Source: CAMLOF01 sp041913045
Lineage (GTDB): Bacteria > Pseudomonadota > Gammaproteobacteria > Burkholderiales > Burkholderiaceae_C
Assembly: GCA_041913045.1 (NCBI GenBank)
Contig: JAYSGB010000010.1
Span: 1-64,000, forward strand
DNA: 64,000 bases
Direction of reading: 5' to 3'
In this document: one piece after another, positions 53,157 through 62,459 of the stretch
Numbering within the stretch: position 1 is the first letter of the stretch
Layout: the number at the start of each line of letters is the position of its first letter
The notes under the pieces: generated by a model
Database searches by the model: none
The model's input: the letters and a program-made list of their open reading frames with translations, nothing else
What the model was told of the DNA's origin: nothing
Made by a program: the position numbers and the translations under genes

Positions 53157-54577
53157 AGCACGCCATCCGCCACATCCACTTCGTCGGCATAGGTGGGGCC
53201 GGCATGAGCGGCATCGCCGAGGTGCTGCTCAACCAGGGCTACACCATCTCGGGCAGCGACCTGGGTGAAAGCGCCACCACACGCCGCCTGCGCCAACTGG
53301 GCGCCCGCGTGCATCTGGGGCACGACGCCGCCAACATCGACGGCGCGGACTGCATCGTCACCTCCACGGCCGTGAAGGCGGACAACCCGGAAGTGGTCGC
53401 CGCACACGCCAAGCTGCTGCCTGTGGTGCCACGCGCCATCATGCTGGCCGAGCTGATGCGCATGAAGAAGGGCATCGCCATCGCGGGCACACACGGCAAG
53501 ACGACCACCACCAGCCTCGTGGCCAGCGTGCTCGCCGCCGCCGAGCTGGACCCCACCTTCGTCATCGGCGGCAAGCTCAACAGCGCTGGCGCCAACGCCC
53601 GCCTGGGCACGGGCGAGTACATCGTGGTCGAGGCTGACGAGTCGGACGCATCATTCCTCAACCTGCTGCCCGTGATGGCGGTTGTCACTAACATCGATGC
53701 CGACCACATGGACACCTACGGGCACGACTTCGGTCGCCTGAAGCAGGCGTTCGTGGAGTTCCTGCACCACATGCCGTTCTACGGTGCGGCCATCGTCTGC
53801 GTGGACGATTCCAACATCCGTGGTCTGCTGGGCGACATCCAGCGCCCCATCACCACCTACGGCGTGAGCGAGGACGCGCAAGTGCGGGCCATCGACATAC
53901 GCCCGGTGGATGGGCAGATGCACTTCCGCGTGCAGCGCCGTAACGGCGTGCAGTTGCCCGACCTGAACGTGGTTCTCAACCTGCCGGGTCACCACAACGT
54001 GCTCAACGCCCTGGCAGCTATTGCCGTGGCGGTGGAGCTGGGCGTGCCCGACACCGCGGTGCTCGATGCGCTGGCCAGCTTCAAAGGCGTGGGGCGGCGC
54101 TTCCAGCGCTATGGCGAAGCGGCGCTGCCCAGTGGTGGCACAGCCACGCTGGTGGACGATTACGGCCACCATCCTGTGGAAATGGCTGCCACCTTGTCTG
54201 CAGCACGCGGGGCCTTCCCTGGGCGCCGTCTGGTGCTGGCCTTCCAGCCGCACCGCTACACCCGCACGCGCGACTGTTTCGAGGATTTCGTCAAGGTTAT
54301 CGGGCAGGCAGACGCCGTGCTCCTGTCCGAGGTCTACGCCGCTGGCGAGGCACCCATCGTTGCGGCGGATGGCCGTGCGCTCACACGCGCCCTGCGCGTG
54401 GCGGGCAAGGTCGAACCCGTGTTCGTGGACGACATCGCCGACATGCCCCAAGCCATTCTGGACAACGCACGCGACGGCGACGTCGTGCTGTGCATGGGCG
54501 CGGGCTCCATCGGTGCGGTGGCGGGTCAAGTGATCACCCTGGCGCAGGCTGGGGAACAGAAAGAGGTGAGCGCATGA
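53153..54577 (+). CDS. murC: UDP-MurNAc-L-alanine ligase MurC
   Basis: This is 474 aa from the ATG at 53153, overlapping murG. The UDP-binding loop is HFVGIGGAGMSGIAEV and the ATP site is IAGTHGKTTTTS. DDYGHHPVEMAATL is also typical. It adds the first amino acid to UDP-MurNAc. Confidence 0.97.
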   Translation: MKHAIRHIHFVGIGGAGMSGIAEVLLNQGYTISGSDLGESATTRRLRQLGARVHLGHDAANIDGADCIVTSTAVKADNPEVVAAHAKLLPVVPRAIMLAELMRMKKGIAIAGTHGKTTTTSLVASVLAAAELDPTFVIGGKLNSAGANARLGTGEYIVVEADESDASFLNLLPVMAVVTNIDADHMDTYGHDFGRLKQAFVEFLHHMPFYGAAIVCVDDSNIRGLLGDIQRPITTYGVSEDAQVRAIDIRPVDGQMHFRVQRRNGVQLPDLNVVLNLPGHHNVLNALAAIAVAVELGVPDTAVLDALASFKGVGRRFQRYGEAALPSGGTATLVDDYGHHPVEMAATLSAARGAFPGRRLVLAFQPHRYTRTRDCFEDFVKVIGQADAVLLSEVYAAGEAPIVAADGRALTRALRVAGKVEPVFVDDIADMPQAILDNARDGDVVLCMGAGSIGAVAGQVITLAQAGEQKEVSA

Positions 54578-55551
54578 GCGCTGTAATGAAGATCGATCCC
54601 AGCAGCCTGGGGAAGGTGGCTGTGTTGATGGGCGGTTTCTCCGCCGAACGCGAAGTCTCGCTGATGTCGGGCAACGGCGTATTGCAGGCCTTGCTCTCGC
54701 AAGGCGTGGATGCGCACGCTTTCGACCCGGCCGTGCGTGACCTGGGTGAACTCAAGCGTGACGGGTTCGAGCGCGCCTTCATCACGCTGCATGGACGCTT
54801 TGGTGAAGACGGCACCGTGCAAGGCGCGCTGGAACTGATGGGCATTCCCTACACCGGCCCTGGCGTGCTGGCTTCCAGCGTGGCCATGGACAAGGTCATG
54901 ACCAAGCGCATCTGGCGCGCCGAAGGCCTGCCGACACCCGACTGGCGCCAAGTGTCCAGCGTTGACGAAACCGTGGCGGCCTTTCAGGCCCTGGGCTCGC
55001 CCATGATCGTCAAGCCTGCGCGCGAAGGTTCCACCATCGGCCTGACCAAGGTCACCGACGCCACGCAATGTGCTCAGGCCTACGCGCTGGCCGCGCAGCA
55101 CGACCCCGAGGTGCTTTGCGAGCAGTTCATCAGCGGCGACGAGGTGACCTGCCCGGTGCTGGGCACGGGCGCCAGCGCCCGCTCGCTGCCGGTGATCCAC
55201 ATCGTGGCACCGGGCGGCAACTACGACTACCAGAACAAGTACTTTACCGACGACACCCGCTACATCGTCCCGTGCGATCTGCCCGCTGGCGAGGAGCCAG
55301 TGATCCAGGCGCTGGTGCTCAAGGCCTACCGCACGCTGGGTTGCCGGGGCTGGGCGCGTGCCGACGTGATGATCGACGCTGCCACCCGCAAGCCCTATCT
55401 GCTGGAGATCAACACCTCGCCGGGCATGACGGGCCATTCGCTGGTGCCCATGTCGGCGCGTGCCACGGGCATGAGCTACGAGTCCTTGTGCCTGCACGTG
55501 CTGGCCAGCGCCAGCCTGGACAACCCCCTGCCATCGGCAAACGGAGCCTGA
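54574..55551 (+). CDS. ddl: D-alanine-D-alanine ligase
   Basis: This is 325 aa from the ATG at 54574. HGRFGEDGTVQGALELMGIPYTG is the N-terminal signature, and LEINTSPGMTGHSLVP holds the metal ligands. It makes the dipeptide used by MurF. The start overlaps murC by 4 bp. Confidence 0.96.
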   Translation: MSAVMKIDPSSLGKVAVLMGGFSAEREVSLMSGNGVLQALLSQGVDAHAFDPAVRDLGELKRDGFERAFITLHGRFGEDGTVQGALELMGIPYTGPGVLASSVAMDKVMTKRIWRAEGLPTPDWRQVSSVDETVAAFQALGSPMIVKPAREGSTIGLTKVTDATQCAQAYALAAQHDPEVLCEQFISGDEVTCPVLGTGASARSLPVIHIVAPGGNYDYQNKYFTDDTRYIVPCDLPAGEEPVIQALVLKAYRTLGCRGWARADVMIDAATRKPYLLEINTSPGMTGHSLVPMSARATGMSYESLCLHVLASASLDNPLPSANGA

Positions 55552-55552
55552 C

Positions 55553-56341
55553 GTGGCCGATACCCCCGTCCTTCCCCTCGACGTGCGTCTCATGAACTGG
55601 GTGGCCAGCACCCTGTTCGTGGTCGCGTGCGTCCTCGGGCTGGGGGCGGGGGCATGGTGGATGGCCCGGCACCCCGCGTGGACGCTGGCCGGCATCACCA
55701 TTGAAGGTGACGTGACGCACCAGAACGTGGTCACCGTGCGCGCGCATCTGGCGTCCAGCCTGCACGGCAGCTTCCTCACCCTCAACCTGCAAGACGTGCA
55801 AAAGCTGTTCGAGGATGTGCCCTGGGTGCGCCAGGCGGTGGTGCAGCGGACCTTCCCGAACCGCCTCACCGTCACCCTCGAAGAGCACCGGCCAGTGGCC
55901 TGGTGGGGCGAAGCCGCCAGCGGCTACCTCGTGAACGACAAGGGCGAGGTGTTCGAGGCCACCGCGGACGATTCCCACGCTGACGAGTGGAGCGAACTCG
56001 CCGGGCCCGAGGGCCAGTCGGGGCGCGTCTTCGCCTTCTACCAGCAGCTGCAGCCGGTGTTCGGCCGCATCGGCCGCGAGGTGCGCCGCCTGGAACTGAC
56101 CAGCCGTGGCAGCTGGCGCGCCGAACTTGACAACGGCGCACGCATTGAAATGGGCCGTGGCGACAGCGAAGAACTGCTGGCTCGTGTGCACACCTTGGTG
56201 GCCACCGCCACGCAACTCACACACCGTTATGGCGGACGCGACATCGAGTCCGCCGACCTGCGATATCCCAATGGCTACGCCGTGCGGCTGCGCGGCGTGA
56301 CCACCCTGACAGAAGACAAGACCGGCAAACCCCGAAGTTAA
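55553..56341 (+). CDS. ftsQ: Cell division protein FtsQ
   Basis: This is 262 aa from the GTG at 55553, two bases after the ddl stop. A membrane helix (about residues 20-40) is followed by a POTRA domain with WTLAGITIEGDVTHQNVV and LTVTLEEHRPVAWWG. It recruits FtsB/FtsL to the divisome. Confidence 0.93.
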   Translation: MADTPVLPLDVRLMNWVASTLFVVACVLGLGAGAWWMARHPAWTLAGITIEGDVTHQNVVTVRAHLASSLHGSFLTLNLQDVQKLFEDVPWVRQAVVQRTFPNRLTVTLEEHRPVAWWGEAASGYLVNDKGEVFEATADDSHADEWSELAGPEGQSGRVFAFYQQLQPVFGRIGREVRRLELTSRGSWRAELDNGARIEMGRGDSEELLARVHTLVATATQLTHRYGGRDIESADLRYPNGYAVRLRGVTTLTEDKTGKPRS

Positions 56342-56360
56342 ACCAGAGCACACACGCATC

Positions 56361-57590
56361 ATGGCCAAGGAATACAAAGACATCGTGGTCGGACTCGACA
56401 TCGGCACCGCCAAGATCATGGTGGTGGTCGCCGAAGTCCAGCAGGGAGGGCACCTGAAGCTGGCGGGCCTGGGCGTGGCGCCGAGCAACGGGCTCAAGCG
56501 TGGCGTGGTGGTCAACATCGACGCCACGGTGCAAAGCATCCAGCAGGCGCTGAAAGAGGCCGAGCTGATGGCCGACTGCAAGATCCAGCGGGTCTATACC
56601 GGCATCACGGGCAGCCATATCCGGGGCATCAATTCCAGCGGCATGGTGGCCGTCAAGGACAAGGAAGTCACCGCCGCCGACGTCGCGCGCGTGGTGGAGA
56701 CGGCCAAGGCCATCAACATCTCCAGCGACCAGCGCCTGCTGCTCGTGGAGCCGCAGGAGTTCGTGATCGACGGGCAGGACGTGAAGGAGCCCATCGGCAT
56801 GAGCGGCATCCGCCTGGAGGCCAAGGTGCACATCGTCACCGGGGCGCAGGCTGCCGCCGAAAACATCATCAAGTGTGTGCGCCGCTGCGGGCTGGAGGTG
56901 GACCAGCTCATGCTCAACCCGCTGGCCGCCAGCCAGGCCGTGCTGACGGAAGACGAGAAGGAACTCGGCGTGGCGCTGGTGGACGTGGGCGCAGGCACTA
57001 CGGACGTTGCGATCTTCCAGGGTGGTGCCATCCGCCACACGGCTGCCATCCCCATCGCTGGCGACCTCATCACCAACGACATTGCCATGGCCTTGCGTAC
57101 GCCCACCAAGGACGCCGAGGACATCAAGGTGGAAAGCGGCTGCGCCAAGCAACTGCTGGCCGATCCCGACCAGCAGGTCGAGGTACCGGGCCTGGGCGAC
57201 CGCGGGCCGCGCCTGCTCAGCCGTCAGGCCCTGGCGGGTGTGATCGAGCCGCGCGTGGAGGAGATCTTCGCGCTCGTGCAACAGGTCATCCGCGAGTCGG
57301 GACATGAAGAACTGCTGTCGTCGGGCATTGTGCTCACCGGCGGCAGCGCCGTGATGCCGGGCATGGTCGAGCTGGGCGAGGACATCTTCCTCAAGCCCGT
57401 GCGGCGCGGCATTCCCAAGTACGCCAGTGCGCTCAGCGACATGGTGGCCCAGCCTCGGGCGGCCACCGTCATGGGCCTGCTGGAAGAGGCGCGCCTGGCG
57501 CGCCTGCGCGGCCACAAGGTGGCGCAAAAGGCCGGTTCCATGGGCAACGCCCTGGGCCGTATCAAGGACTGGTTTGTGGGGAATTTCTGA
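56361..57590 (+). CDS. ftsA: Cell division actin-like ATPase FtsA
   Basis: This 409-aa protein has VVGLDIGTAKIMVVV, LVDVGAGTTDVAIF and VLTGGSAVMPG, the actin-type nucleotide motifs. The C-terminal amphipathic helix that tethers FtsZ to the membrane is present as LGRIKDWFVGNF. Confidence 0.97.
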   Translation: MAKEYKDIVVGLDIGTAKIMVVVAEVQQGGHLKLAGLGVAPSNGLKRGVVVNIDATVQSIQQALKEAELMADCKIQRVYTGITGSHIRGINSSGMVAVKDKEVTAADVARVVETAKAINISSDQRLLLVEPQEFVIDGQDVKEPIGMSGIRLEAKVHIVTGAQAAAENIIKCVRRCGLEVDQLMLNPLAASQAVLTEDEKELGVALVDVGAGTTDVAIFQGGAIRHTAAIPIAGDLITNDIAMALRTPTKDAEDIKVESGCAKQLLADPDQQVEVPGLGDRGPRLLSRQALAGVIEPRVEEIFALVQQVIRESGHEELLSSGIVLTGGSAVMPGMVELGEDIFLKPVRRGIPKYASALSDMVAQPRAATVMGLLEEARLARLRGHKVAQKAGSMGNALGRIKDWFVGNF

Positions 57591-57654
57591 TGAACAGACA
57601 CCACCGCCCTCAGCGACGTTTCTCTACCGGTCCACGCGCAGGCGAGGCGCATGT

Positions 57655-57683
57655 GCGGCGCAGTCACGGCGCCAATGCGCCGC
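57655..57683 (+). promoter_or_regulatory. Hairpin in the ftsA-ftsZ gap
   Basis: GCGGCGCA (57655-57662) pairs perfectly with TGCGCCGC (57676-57683) around a 13-nt loop that contains GGCGCC. TTGACA follows at 57688-57693 but no -10 lies at a proper distance. The 165-bp gap probably adjusts ftsZ output relative to ftsA. Confidence 0.5.
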
Positions 57684-57755
57684 CTGGTTGACACCTTTTC
57701 TCGGTTTTCAGCAAGTTTTCAGATTCACAAGTTCAAGGCATTCAAGGAGTTTCAA

Positions 57756-59003
57756 ATGAGCATCGAAATGATCGAGGTCGAAGAGTTCAACCGGGGCACG
57801 CAAATCAAGGTGATTGGCGTGGGCGGTGGCGGCAGCAACGCCGTTGAGCACATGATCCAGAGCCACGTGCAGGGTGTGGAGTTCATCTGCGCCAACACCG
57901 ACGCACAGGCACTGAGCAAGACCGCTGCACACCGCGTCATCCAGCTGGGTCAGACCGGTCTGGGCGCAGGCAGCAAGCCCGAAAAAGGCCGCGAGGCGGC
58001 GCACATGGCCGAGGCAGACATCCGCAACGCCATCGATGGCGCACACATGCTCTTCATCACGGCGGGCATGGGCGGCGGCACCGGCACCGGCGCGGCACCC
58101 GTCATTGCCAAGGTGGCCAAGGAAATGGGCATCCTCACCGTGGGCGTGGTGACCAAGCCCTTCGACTGGGAAGGCGGCCGTCGCATGACCAACGCCGACG
58201 CAGGCCTGGCCGAGCTGGAAGCCAATGTCGACTCCCTGATCGTCGTGCTCAATGACAAGCTGCTGGAAGTGCTGGGCGATGACATCACCCAGGACCAGGC
58301 CTTCGCCGAGGCCAACGACGTGCTGAAGAACGCCGTGGGCGGTATTGCCGAGATCATCAACGTCGAGGCGCTGGTGAACGTGGACTTTGAAGACGTGCGC
58401 ACCGTGATGGGCGAGCCCGGCAAGGCCATGATGGGCACGGCGGTGGCCAGCGGCCCGGACCGCGCTCGCATTGCCGCCGAGCAGGCCGTGGCCTGCCCAT
58501 TGCTGGAAGGTGTGGACATGAAGGGTGCCAAGGGCGTGCTGGTGCTGATCAGCGCCGCCAAAGGTTCGCTGAAGCTGAACGAGTCCAAGCTGGCCATGAA
58601 CACCATCCGCGCCTTCGCCGCGCCGGACGCACACGTGATCTACGGCACGGCCTACGACGAGTCGCTGGGCGACGCCATCCGCGTCACCGTCGTGGCCACC
58701 GGCCTGAACCGCGCGGGCTCCCGCCAGCCGCTGACCGTGGTGCAGTCGCCTGCCCAGGGCCTGCGTACCGGCACCGACAACATGCCCTTCATTCCCACGC
58801 TGAATCAGGCGGTGGGCGGCTCCGGCCTGGCGCATGCCGTGGGTGTGGGTCAGGCGCAGCCCGCCATGGGCGGCAACCCGGCGGTGCCCAGCGTGTGGCG
58901 CACCCGCGACCGCACCTCCGCTGCGGCGAAGGTGGACGCACTGTCTTCCGGCGGCATGGACGACTTCGAGATCCCAGCCTTCCTGCGCAAACAAGCGGAT
59001 TGA
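57756..59003 (+). CDS. ftsZ: Tubulin-like division GTPase FtsZ
   Basis: This is 415 aa from the ATG at 57756, with AAGGAG upstream. The GTP loop is GGGTGTGAAPVIA and the T7 loop lies in VDFEDVRTVM. The conserved C-terminal peptide DDFEIPAFLRKQ binds FtsA and other partners. An in-frame extension to 57651 is not needed. Confidence 0.98.
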   Translation: MSIEMIEVEEFNRGTQIKVIGVGGGGSNAVEHMIQSHVQGVEFICANTDAQALSKTAAHRVIQLGQTGLGAGSKPEKGREAAHMAEADIRNAIDGAHMLFITAGMGGGTGTGAAPVIAKVAKEMGILTVGVVTKPFDWEGGRRMTNADAGLAELEANVDSLIVVLNDKLLEVLGDDITQDQAFAEANDVLKNAVGGIAEIINVEALVNVDFEDVRTVMGEPGKAMMGTAVASGPDRARIAAEQAVACPLLEGVDMKGAKGVLVLISAAKGSLKLNESKLAMNTIRAFAAPDAHVIYGTAYDESLGDAIRVTVVATGLNRAGSRQPLTVVQSPAQGLRTGTDNMPFIPTLNQAVGGSGLAHAVGVGQAQPAMGGNPAVPSVWRTRDRTSAAAKVDALSSGGMDDFEIPAFLRKQAD

Positions 59004-59044
59004 GGGGTGTAAAGCGTACTCGCTACGCTTTCCATCCCCTCAAT
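58999..59044 (+). terminator. Large hairpin over the ftsZ stop
   Basis: ATTGAGGGG (58999-59007) pairs with CCCCTCAAT (59036-59044), and inside it AAAGCGTA (59011-59018) with TACGCTTT (59024-59031), joined by a 5-nt loop. It overlaps the ftsZ stop codon. The following bases are not a full U-run, so it may attenuate rather than end transcription into lpxC. Confidence 0.65.
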
Positions 59045-59114
59045 CGGCTTTCTCTATTCGGGAGATTGCCGTTCTCTTCAGCAGAGTCGGCGTTGAAAAA
59101 CTAAAATCGGCAGC

Positions 59115-60038
59115 ATGATTGCGCAACGTACCCTCAAAACCCTGACCAAAGCTGTCGGCGTGGGCCTGCACAGCGGTCAACGGGTGGAGTTGACGTTGCG
59201 CCCTGCCGCGCCGGACACGGGCATCGTCTTCCGAAGGGTGGATCTGCCCGAGCCGGTGGACATCCCGGTCAACGCCACGGCTGTATCAGACACACGGCTG
59301 GCGTCCACCATCTCCAACGGTGGTGCCAAGGTGCACACCATCGAGCACCTGATGAGTGCCTGTGCCGGCCTGGGGATCGACAACCTCATCATCGACATCA
59401 CCGCCGAGGAAGTGCCCATCCTCGACGGTTCTGCGGCGTCCTTCGTCTACCTCATCCAGAGCGCCGGCATCGAACTGCAGAAGGCGCCCAAGCGCTTCAT
59501 CCGTGTCGTGCAGCCTGTGGAGGTGCGCGAAGGCGAGGGTCGCAACCTCAAGTGGGCGCGGCTGGACCCGTACCACGGTTACAAGCTGAGCTTCGAGATC
59601 GAGTTCGACCACCCGGCGGTCAACGCCACCGGCCAGCGCGTGGAGTTCGACCTGGGCACCGGCCAGTACGCCCGTGAAATTGCACGCGCCCGCACCTTCG
59701 GCTTCACCCGCGACGTGGAGATGATGCGCTCGCACGGCTTGGCGCTGGGCGGCGGGCTGGACAACGCCATCGTCATGGACGACGTCAAGGTGCTCAACGC
59801 CGACGGCCTGCGCTACCAGGACGAGTTCGTCAAGCACAAGATCCTGGACGCCATGGGCGATCTGTACATCGTAGGCAAGCCGCTGCTGGCGGCTTACAGC
59901 GCATTCCGTTCTGGCCACGCCATGAACAACCAGTTGCTGCGTGCCTTGCTGGCCAAGCCTGAGGCCTACGAAATCGTCACCTTCGAGCAGGACAGCCGCG
60001 CACCCAAGGGCTTTGCCCAGCCGGTGCCCGCGTGGTGA
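59115..60038 (+). CDS. lpxC: UDP-3-O-acyl-N-acetylglucosamine deacetylase
   Basis: This 307-aa zinc enzyme commits UDP-GlcNAc to lipid A. The zinc ligands are His in HTIEHLMSACAG, and His/Asp in FVKHKILDAMGDL; the catalytic His lies in SGHAMNNQLLRAL. Clusters in many proteobacteria end at lpxC, as here. Confidence 0.97.
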   Translation: MIAQRTLKTLTKAVGVGLHSGQRVELTLRPAAPDTGIVFRRVDLPEPVDIPVNATAVSDTRLASTISNGGAKVHTIEHLMSACAGLGIDNLIIDITAEEVPILDGSAASFVYLIQSAGIELQKAPKRFIRVVQPVEVREGEGRNLKWARLDPYHGYKLSFEIEFDHPAVNATGQRVEFDLGTGQYAREIARARTFGFTRDVEMMRSHGLALGGGLDNAIVMDDVKVLNADGLRYQDEFVKHKILDAMGDLYIVGKPLLAAYSAFRSGHAMNNQLLRALLAKPEAYEIVTFEQDSRAPKGFAQPVPAW

Positions 60039-60066
60039 TCACGGTCCGCCCTGCACGCGCGCGAAC

Positions 60067-60243
60067 ATGCTGATCTTCCGCTTCCTCATGTTCTTCCTGC
60101 TGGGCTCGTCGGCCCTGTGCTTTGTGTTCTACCTGGGCACAGGGCGGCCGTACTTCCGCCGCTGGGGCATCGTCATCCTCAAGTGGACGTTGATTGCCGC
60201 GCTCGCCTTCTTCGCGGTGCTGGCGATGGAACGCATCGTCTGA
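60067..60243 (+). CDS. Small hydrophobic protein (58 aa), function unknown
   Basis: ATG at 60067 opens a 58-codon frame with two predicted helices (LIFRFLMFFLLGSSALCFVF and VILKWTLIAALAFFAVLAM). RRWG lies between. It fits a small inner-membrane protein. The start is 28 bp after lpxC on the same strand. No family was recognised, but similar short genes follow lpxC in related bacteria, as I recall. Confidence 0.7.
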   Translation: MLIFRFLMFFLLGSSALCFVFYLGTGRPYFRRWGIVILKWTLIAALAFFAVLAMERIV

Positions 60244-60259
60244 CGCCGTTTGGGCGTCA
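60241..60259 (+). terminator. Hairpin after the dcw-lpxC block
   Basis: TGACGCC (60241-60247), including the stop codon, pairs with GGCGTCA (60253-60259) around a 5-nt loop. There is no T-run. It lies between convergent genes and could mark the 3' ends of both. Confidence 0.5.
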
Positions 60260-60269
60260 GCAACACCCC

Positions 60270-60818
60270 TCAGTACATCCTGCCGTCGCGGTACACCGCG
60301 TGGGTGCGCGCTTGCGACTTGCTCACTTGGTTGATGGCCTGTGTGGTGCGCGCCACCTGCGCGTGCGTGATGCACAAGCCCAGCGCGTCGGCGGCATCCT
60401 TGCCGGGCAGGCCGGGCAGTTGCAGCAGGCGTTTCACCATCTCCTGCACCTGTGGCTTGGCGGCCTTGCCGTAGCCCACCACGGCTTTTTTCAGCTGCAG
60501 TGCGGTGTATTCGCTCACCGGCAGGCCGTTGGCCACCAGGGCGGTCAGGCAGCAGCCGCGCGCCTGGCCCAGCAGCAGCGTGGCCTGGGGGTTCACGTTC
60601 ACGAACACAATCTCGCACGCCGCCACCGTGGGTTGGTAGCGCTTCACCACTTCCGTGATGCCGTTGAAGATCACGCCCAACCGCTCGGGCAGCAGTGCGC
60701 CTTCATCTGGCCGGGTGCGTATGGTGCCGCTGGCCACGTAGCTCAGGCGTGCGCCTTCCACGTCCACCACGCCAAAGCCGGTGGCCTGCAGGCCGGGGTC
60801 GATGCCAAGAATGCGCAT
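60270..60818 (-). CDS. ruvC: Holliday junction resolvase RuvC
   Basis: This is 182 aa from the ATG at 60818 (MRILGIDPGLQATGFGVV). The catalytic acidic residues lie in GIDPG, ACEIVFVNVNP and KDAADALGLCITHA. It resolves recombination junctions with RuvAB, which are not in the window. It ends convergent to the small membrane gene. Confidence 0.95.
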   Translation of the reverse strand: MRILGIDPGLQATGFGVVDVEGARLSYVASGTIRTRPDEGALLPERLGVIFNGITEVVKRYQPTVAACEIVFVNVNPQATLLLGQARGCCLTALVANGLPVSEYTALQLKKAVVGYGKAAKPQVQEMVKRLLQLPGLPGKDAADALGLCITHAQVARTTQAINQVSKSQARTHAVYRDGRMY

Positions 60819-60846
60819 GTCGTGTTTGTAGCAGACGGCGCGCTTT

Positions 60847-61602
60847 TCAGGGCAACTGAACGTCACCCATGCGGGCAACGATGGTGCTGGTGCGCCCGGT
60901 CAGGTAACCAGAATTCATGCGGTCCTCGAAGCGCTTGGGGGCGGGCAGCATCACGGCCAGCCGGGCGGCTTCGTAGGCGCTCAACTGGCGTGCCGATTTC
61001 TTGAAGTAACGCTGGGCTGCGGCCTCGGCGCCAAACACGCCTTCGCCCCATTCCACGCTGTTCAGGTAGATCTCCAGAATGCGCTCCTTGCTCAGCAAGA
61101 CTTCCAACGTCAGGGCCAGCAGCAGTTCCTGTCCTTTGCGCAGCATGTTCCGCTCGCCCGAAAGCATCAGGTTCTTGGCCAGTTGCTGTGTGATGGTGGA
61201 GCCCCCTATGATGCGCGCCGGGCGCACCTGGCTGGGGTGTTTGGCTTGTGCTGCTCGGCGTTCGGCCTGTGCAATGCGGCGTGCGTTCTTTTCCCAGGCA
61301 GACTGTATGGCCTCCCAGTCCACACCGCCGTGGGACACAAAGGTGGCGTCTTCCGATGCAATCACCGCGCGTTTGAGGTGGGGCGATATCTGACCGTAGT
61401 CCACCCACTGTTGTGACCAGGTGAAACGGCCGTCGCCTTGCAGCAGTTGCCACGCTTCTGACCGCTGGAATGCTGTACTCTGCGGCGCCAGCACCGCCAT
61501 CAAGGCAATGCGCCCGACAAAAAACACCTGCAGCGCCACGCCTGCCAGCACAAGCCAGCCAGCCCAGGCCAACAGGGCGCTCAACACACCTTTCTTCTTC
61601 AT
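60847..61602 (-). CDS. mtgA: Monofunctional peptidoglycan glycosyltransferase MtgA
   Basis: This 251-aa protein has an N-terminal membrane anchor (about residues 10-37) and a GT51 domain. The catalytic EDATFVSHGGVDWEAI and GGSTITQQLAKNL motifs are visible. It polymerises glycan strands. The start overlaps the TonB-like gene stop by 4 bp (61599-61602). Confidence 0.94.
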   Translation of the reverse strand: MKKKGVLSALLAWAGWLVLAGVALQVFFVGRIALMAVLAPQSTAFQRSEAWQLLQGDGRFTWSQQWVDYGQISPHLKRAVIASEDATFVSHGGVDWEAIQSAWEKNARRIAQAERRAAQAKHPSQVRPARIIGGSTITQQLAKNLMLSGERNMLRKGQELLLALTLEVLLSKERILEIYLNSVEWGEGVFGAEAAAQRYFKKSARQLSAYEAARLAVMLPAPKRFEDRMNSGYLTGRTSTIVARMGDVQLP

Positions 61603-62450
61603 TGGGAGCTTAACTGCGTTTGCAAGGTTTCGTCTCGTGTGAAGCGAAAGCGCGACACCACCACGATCTGGTCTGCGCGGCGGCGCATGGCTTCGTTGAA
61701 ACGGCCGAAATTGAGGCTGCGCACGATGGCTTTGGCGCGGTTGTCCAGCACGTTCTGCCCCGAGCCTTGAACCACTTCGGTGTCCAGCACTTTGCCGTCG
61801 TGGTTCACGGTGATCACCATGGTCAATTCGCCATAGAGTTTGCGCCCGGCAATTTCGGGGAAGTTCGCCGTGCCCCGCTCCTCAATGCGCTTGCGCAGTT
61901 CGTCGTAGTAGACGGCGTAGACCTCTTCGCGCGTGGCGGGGCTGATGTAGCGCTTGCGCGGGCGGGCGTTTTCTTCGTTGATGCGTTTTTCAATCTCGGC
62001 CAATACCTTCACCAAGGCCTGCCGCTTGCGCTCCCGCTCTTCGGTATCGGGTTGGGCCTGCGCATTCGGGTCGGGCGGGGGCATGCTCGCCAATTGTTTG
62101 CGCAGTTGCGCCAGCAGCCGGTTCTGTTGTTCCTTCATGGCTTCGATGCGCCGCTCTTCCTCTTCCAGTGCGTCACCCAACCGCGCCTGGGGGGAAGGAG
62201 GGAGGGGCGATGTGGCCCGGCCACGTTCTGCCTCGCCACCGCCAGCCAGACTGGCTTGGGCAATGGCCTGCGCCTTGGTGGGCTTTTCGTCACTGCGGGC
62301 GTTGACGAGCACCACCTCCAGCGGCGTGTCCTGGAACACCCTGTTGTAGGCCTGTGGCGCAACGAAACGCACAGTCAGCAGGGCAGCGTGCGCCAACACG
62401 GACACCGCCAGAGCGATCTGCAGGGTGCTGAGTCGGCGCAGGAAGTTCAC
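61599..62450 (-). CDS. TonB-family energy transducer-like protein
   Basis: This 283-aa protein has one N-terminal helix (about residues 11-33), a long Glu/Arg-rich linker with helical heptads (about 100-160) and a TonB C-terminal domain (LYGELTMVITVNHDGKVLDTEV and VVVSRFRFTRDE). TonB proteins power outer-membrane uptake, but this coiled linker differs from the Pro-rich one of E. coli TonB. It overlaps mtgA. Confidence 0.88.
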   Translation of the reverse strand: MNFLRRLSTLQIALAVSVLAHAALLTVRFVAPQAYNRVFQDTPLEVVLVNARSDEKPTKAQAIAQASLAGGGEAERGRATSPLPPSPQARLGDALEEEERRIEAMKEQQNRLLAQLRKQLASMPPPDPNAQAQPDTEERERKRQALVKVLAEIEKRINEENARPRKRYISPATREEVYAVYYDELRKRIEERGTANFPEIAGRKLYGELTMVITVNHDGKVLDTEVVQGSGQNVLDNRAKAIVRSLNFGRFNEAMRRRADQIVVVSRFRFTRDETLQTQLSSQ

Positions 62451-62459
62451 GGCGTCAAA

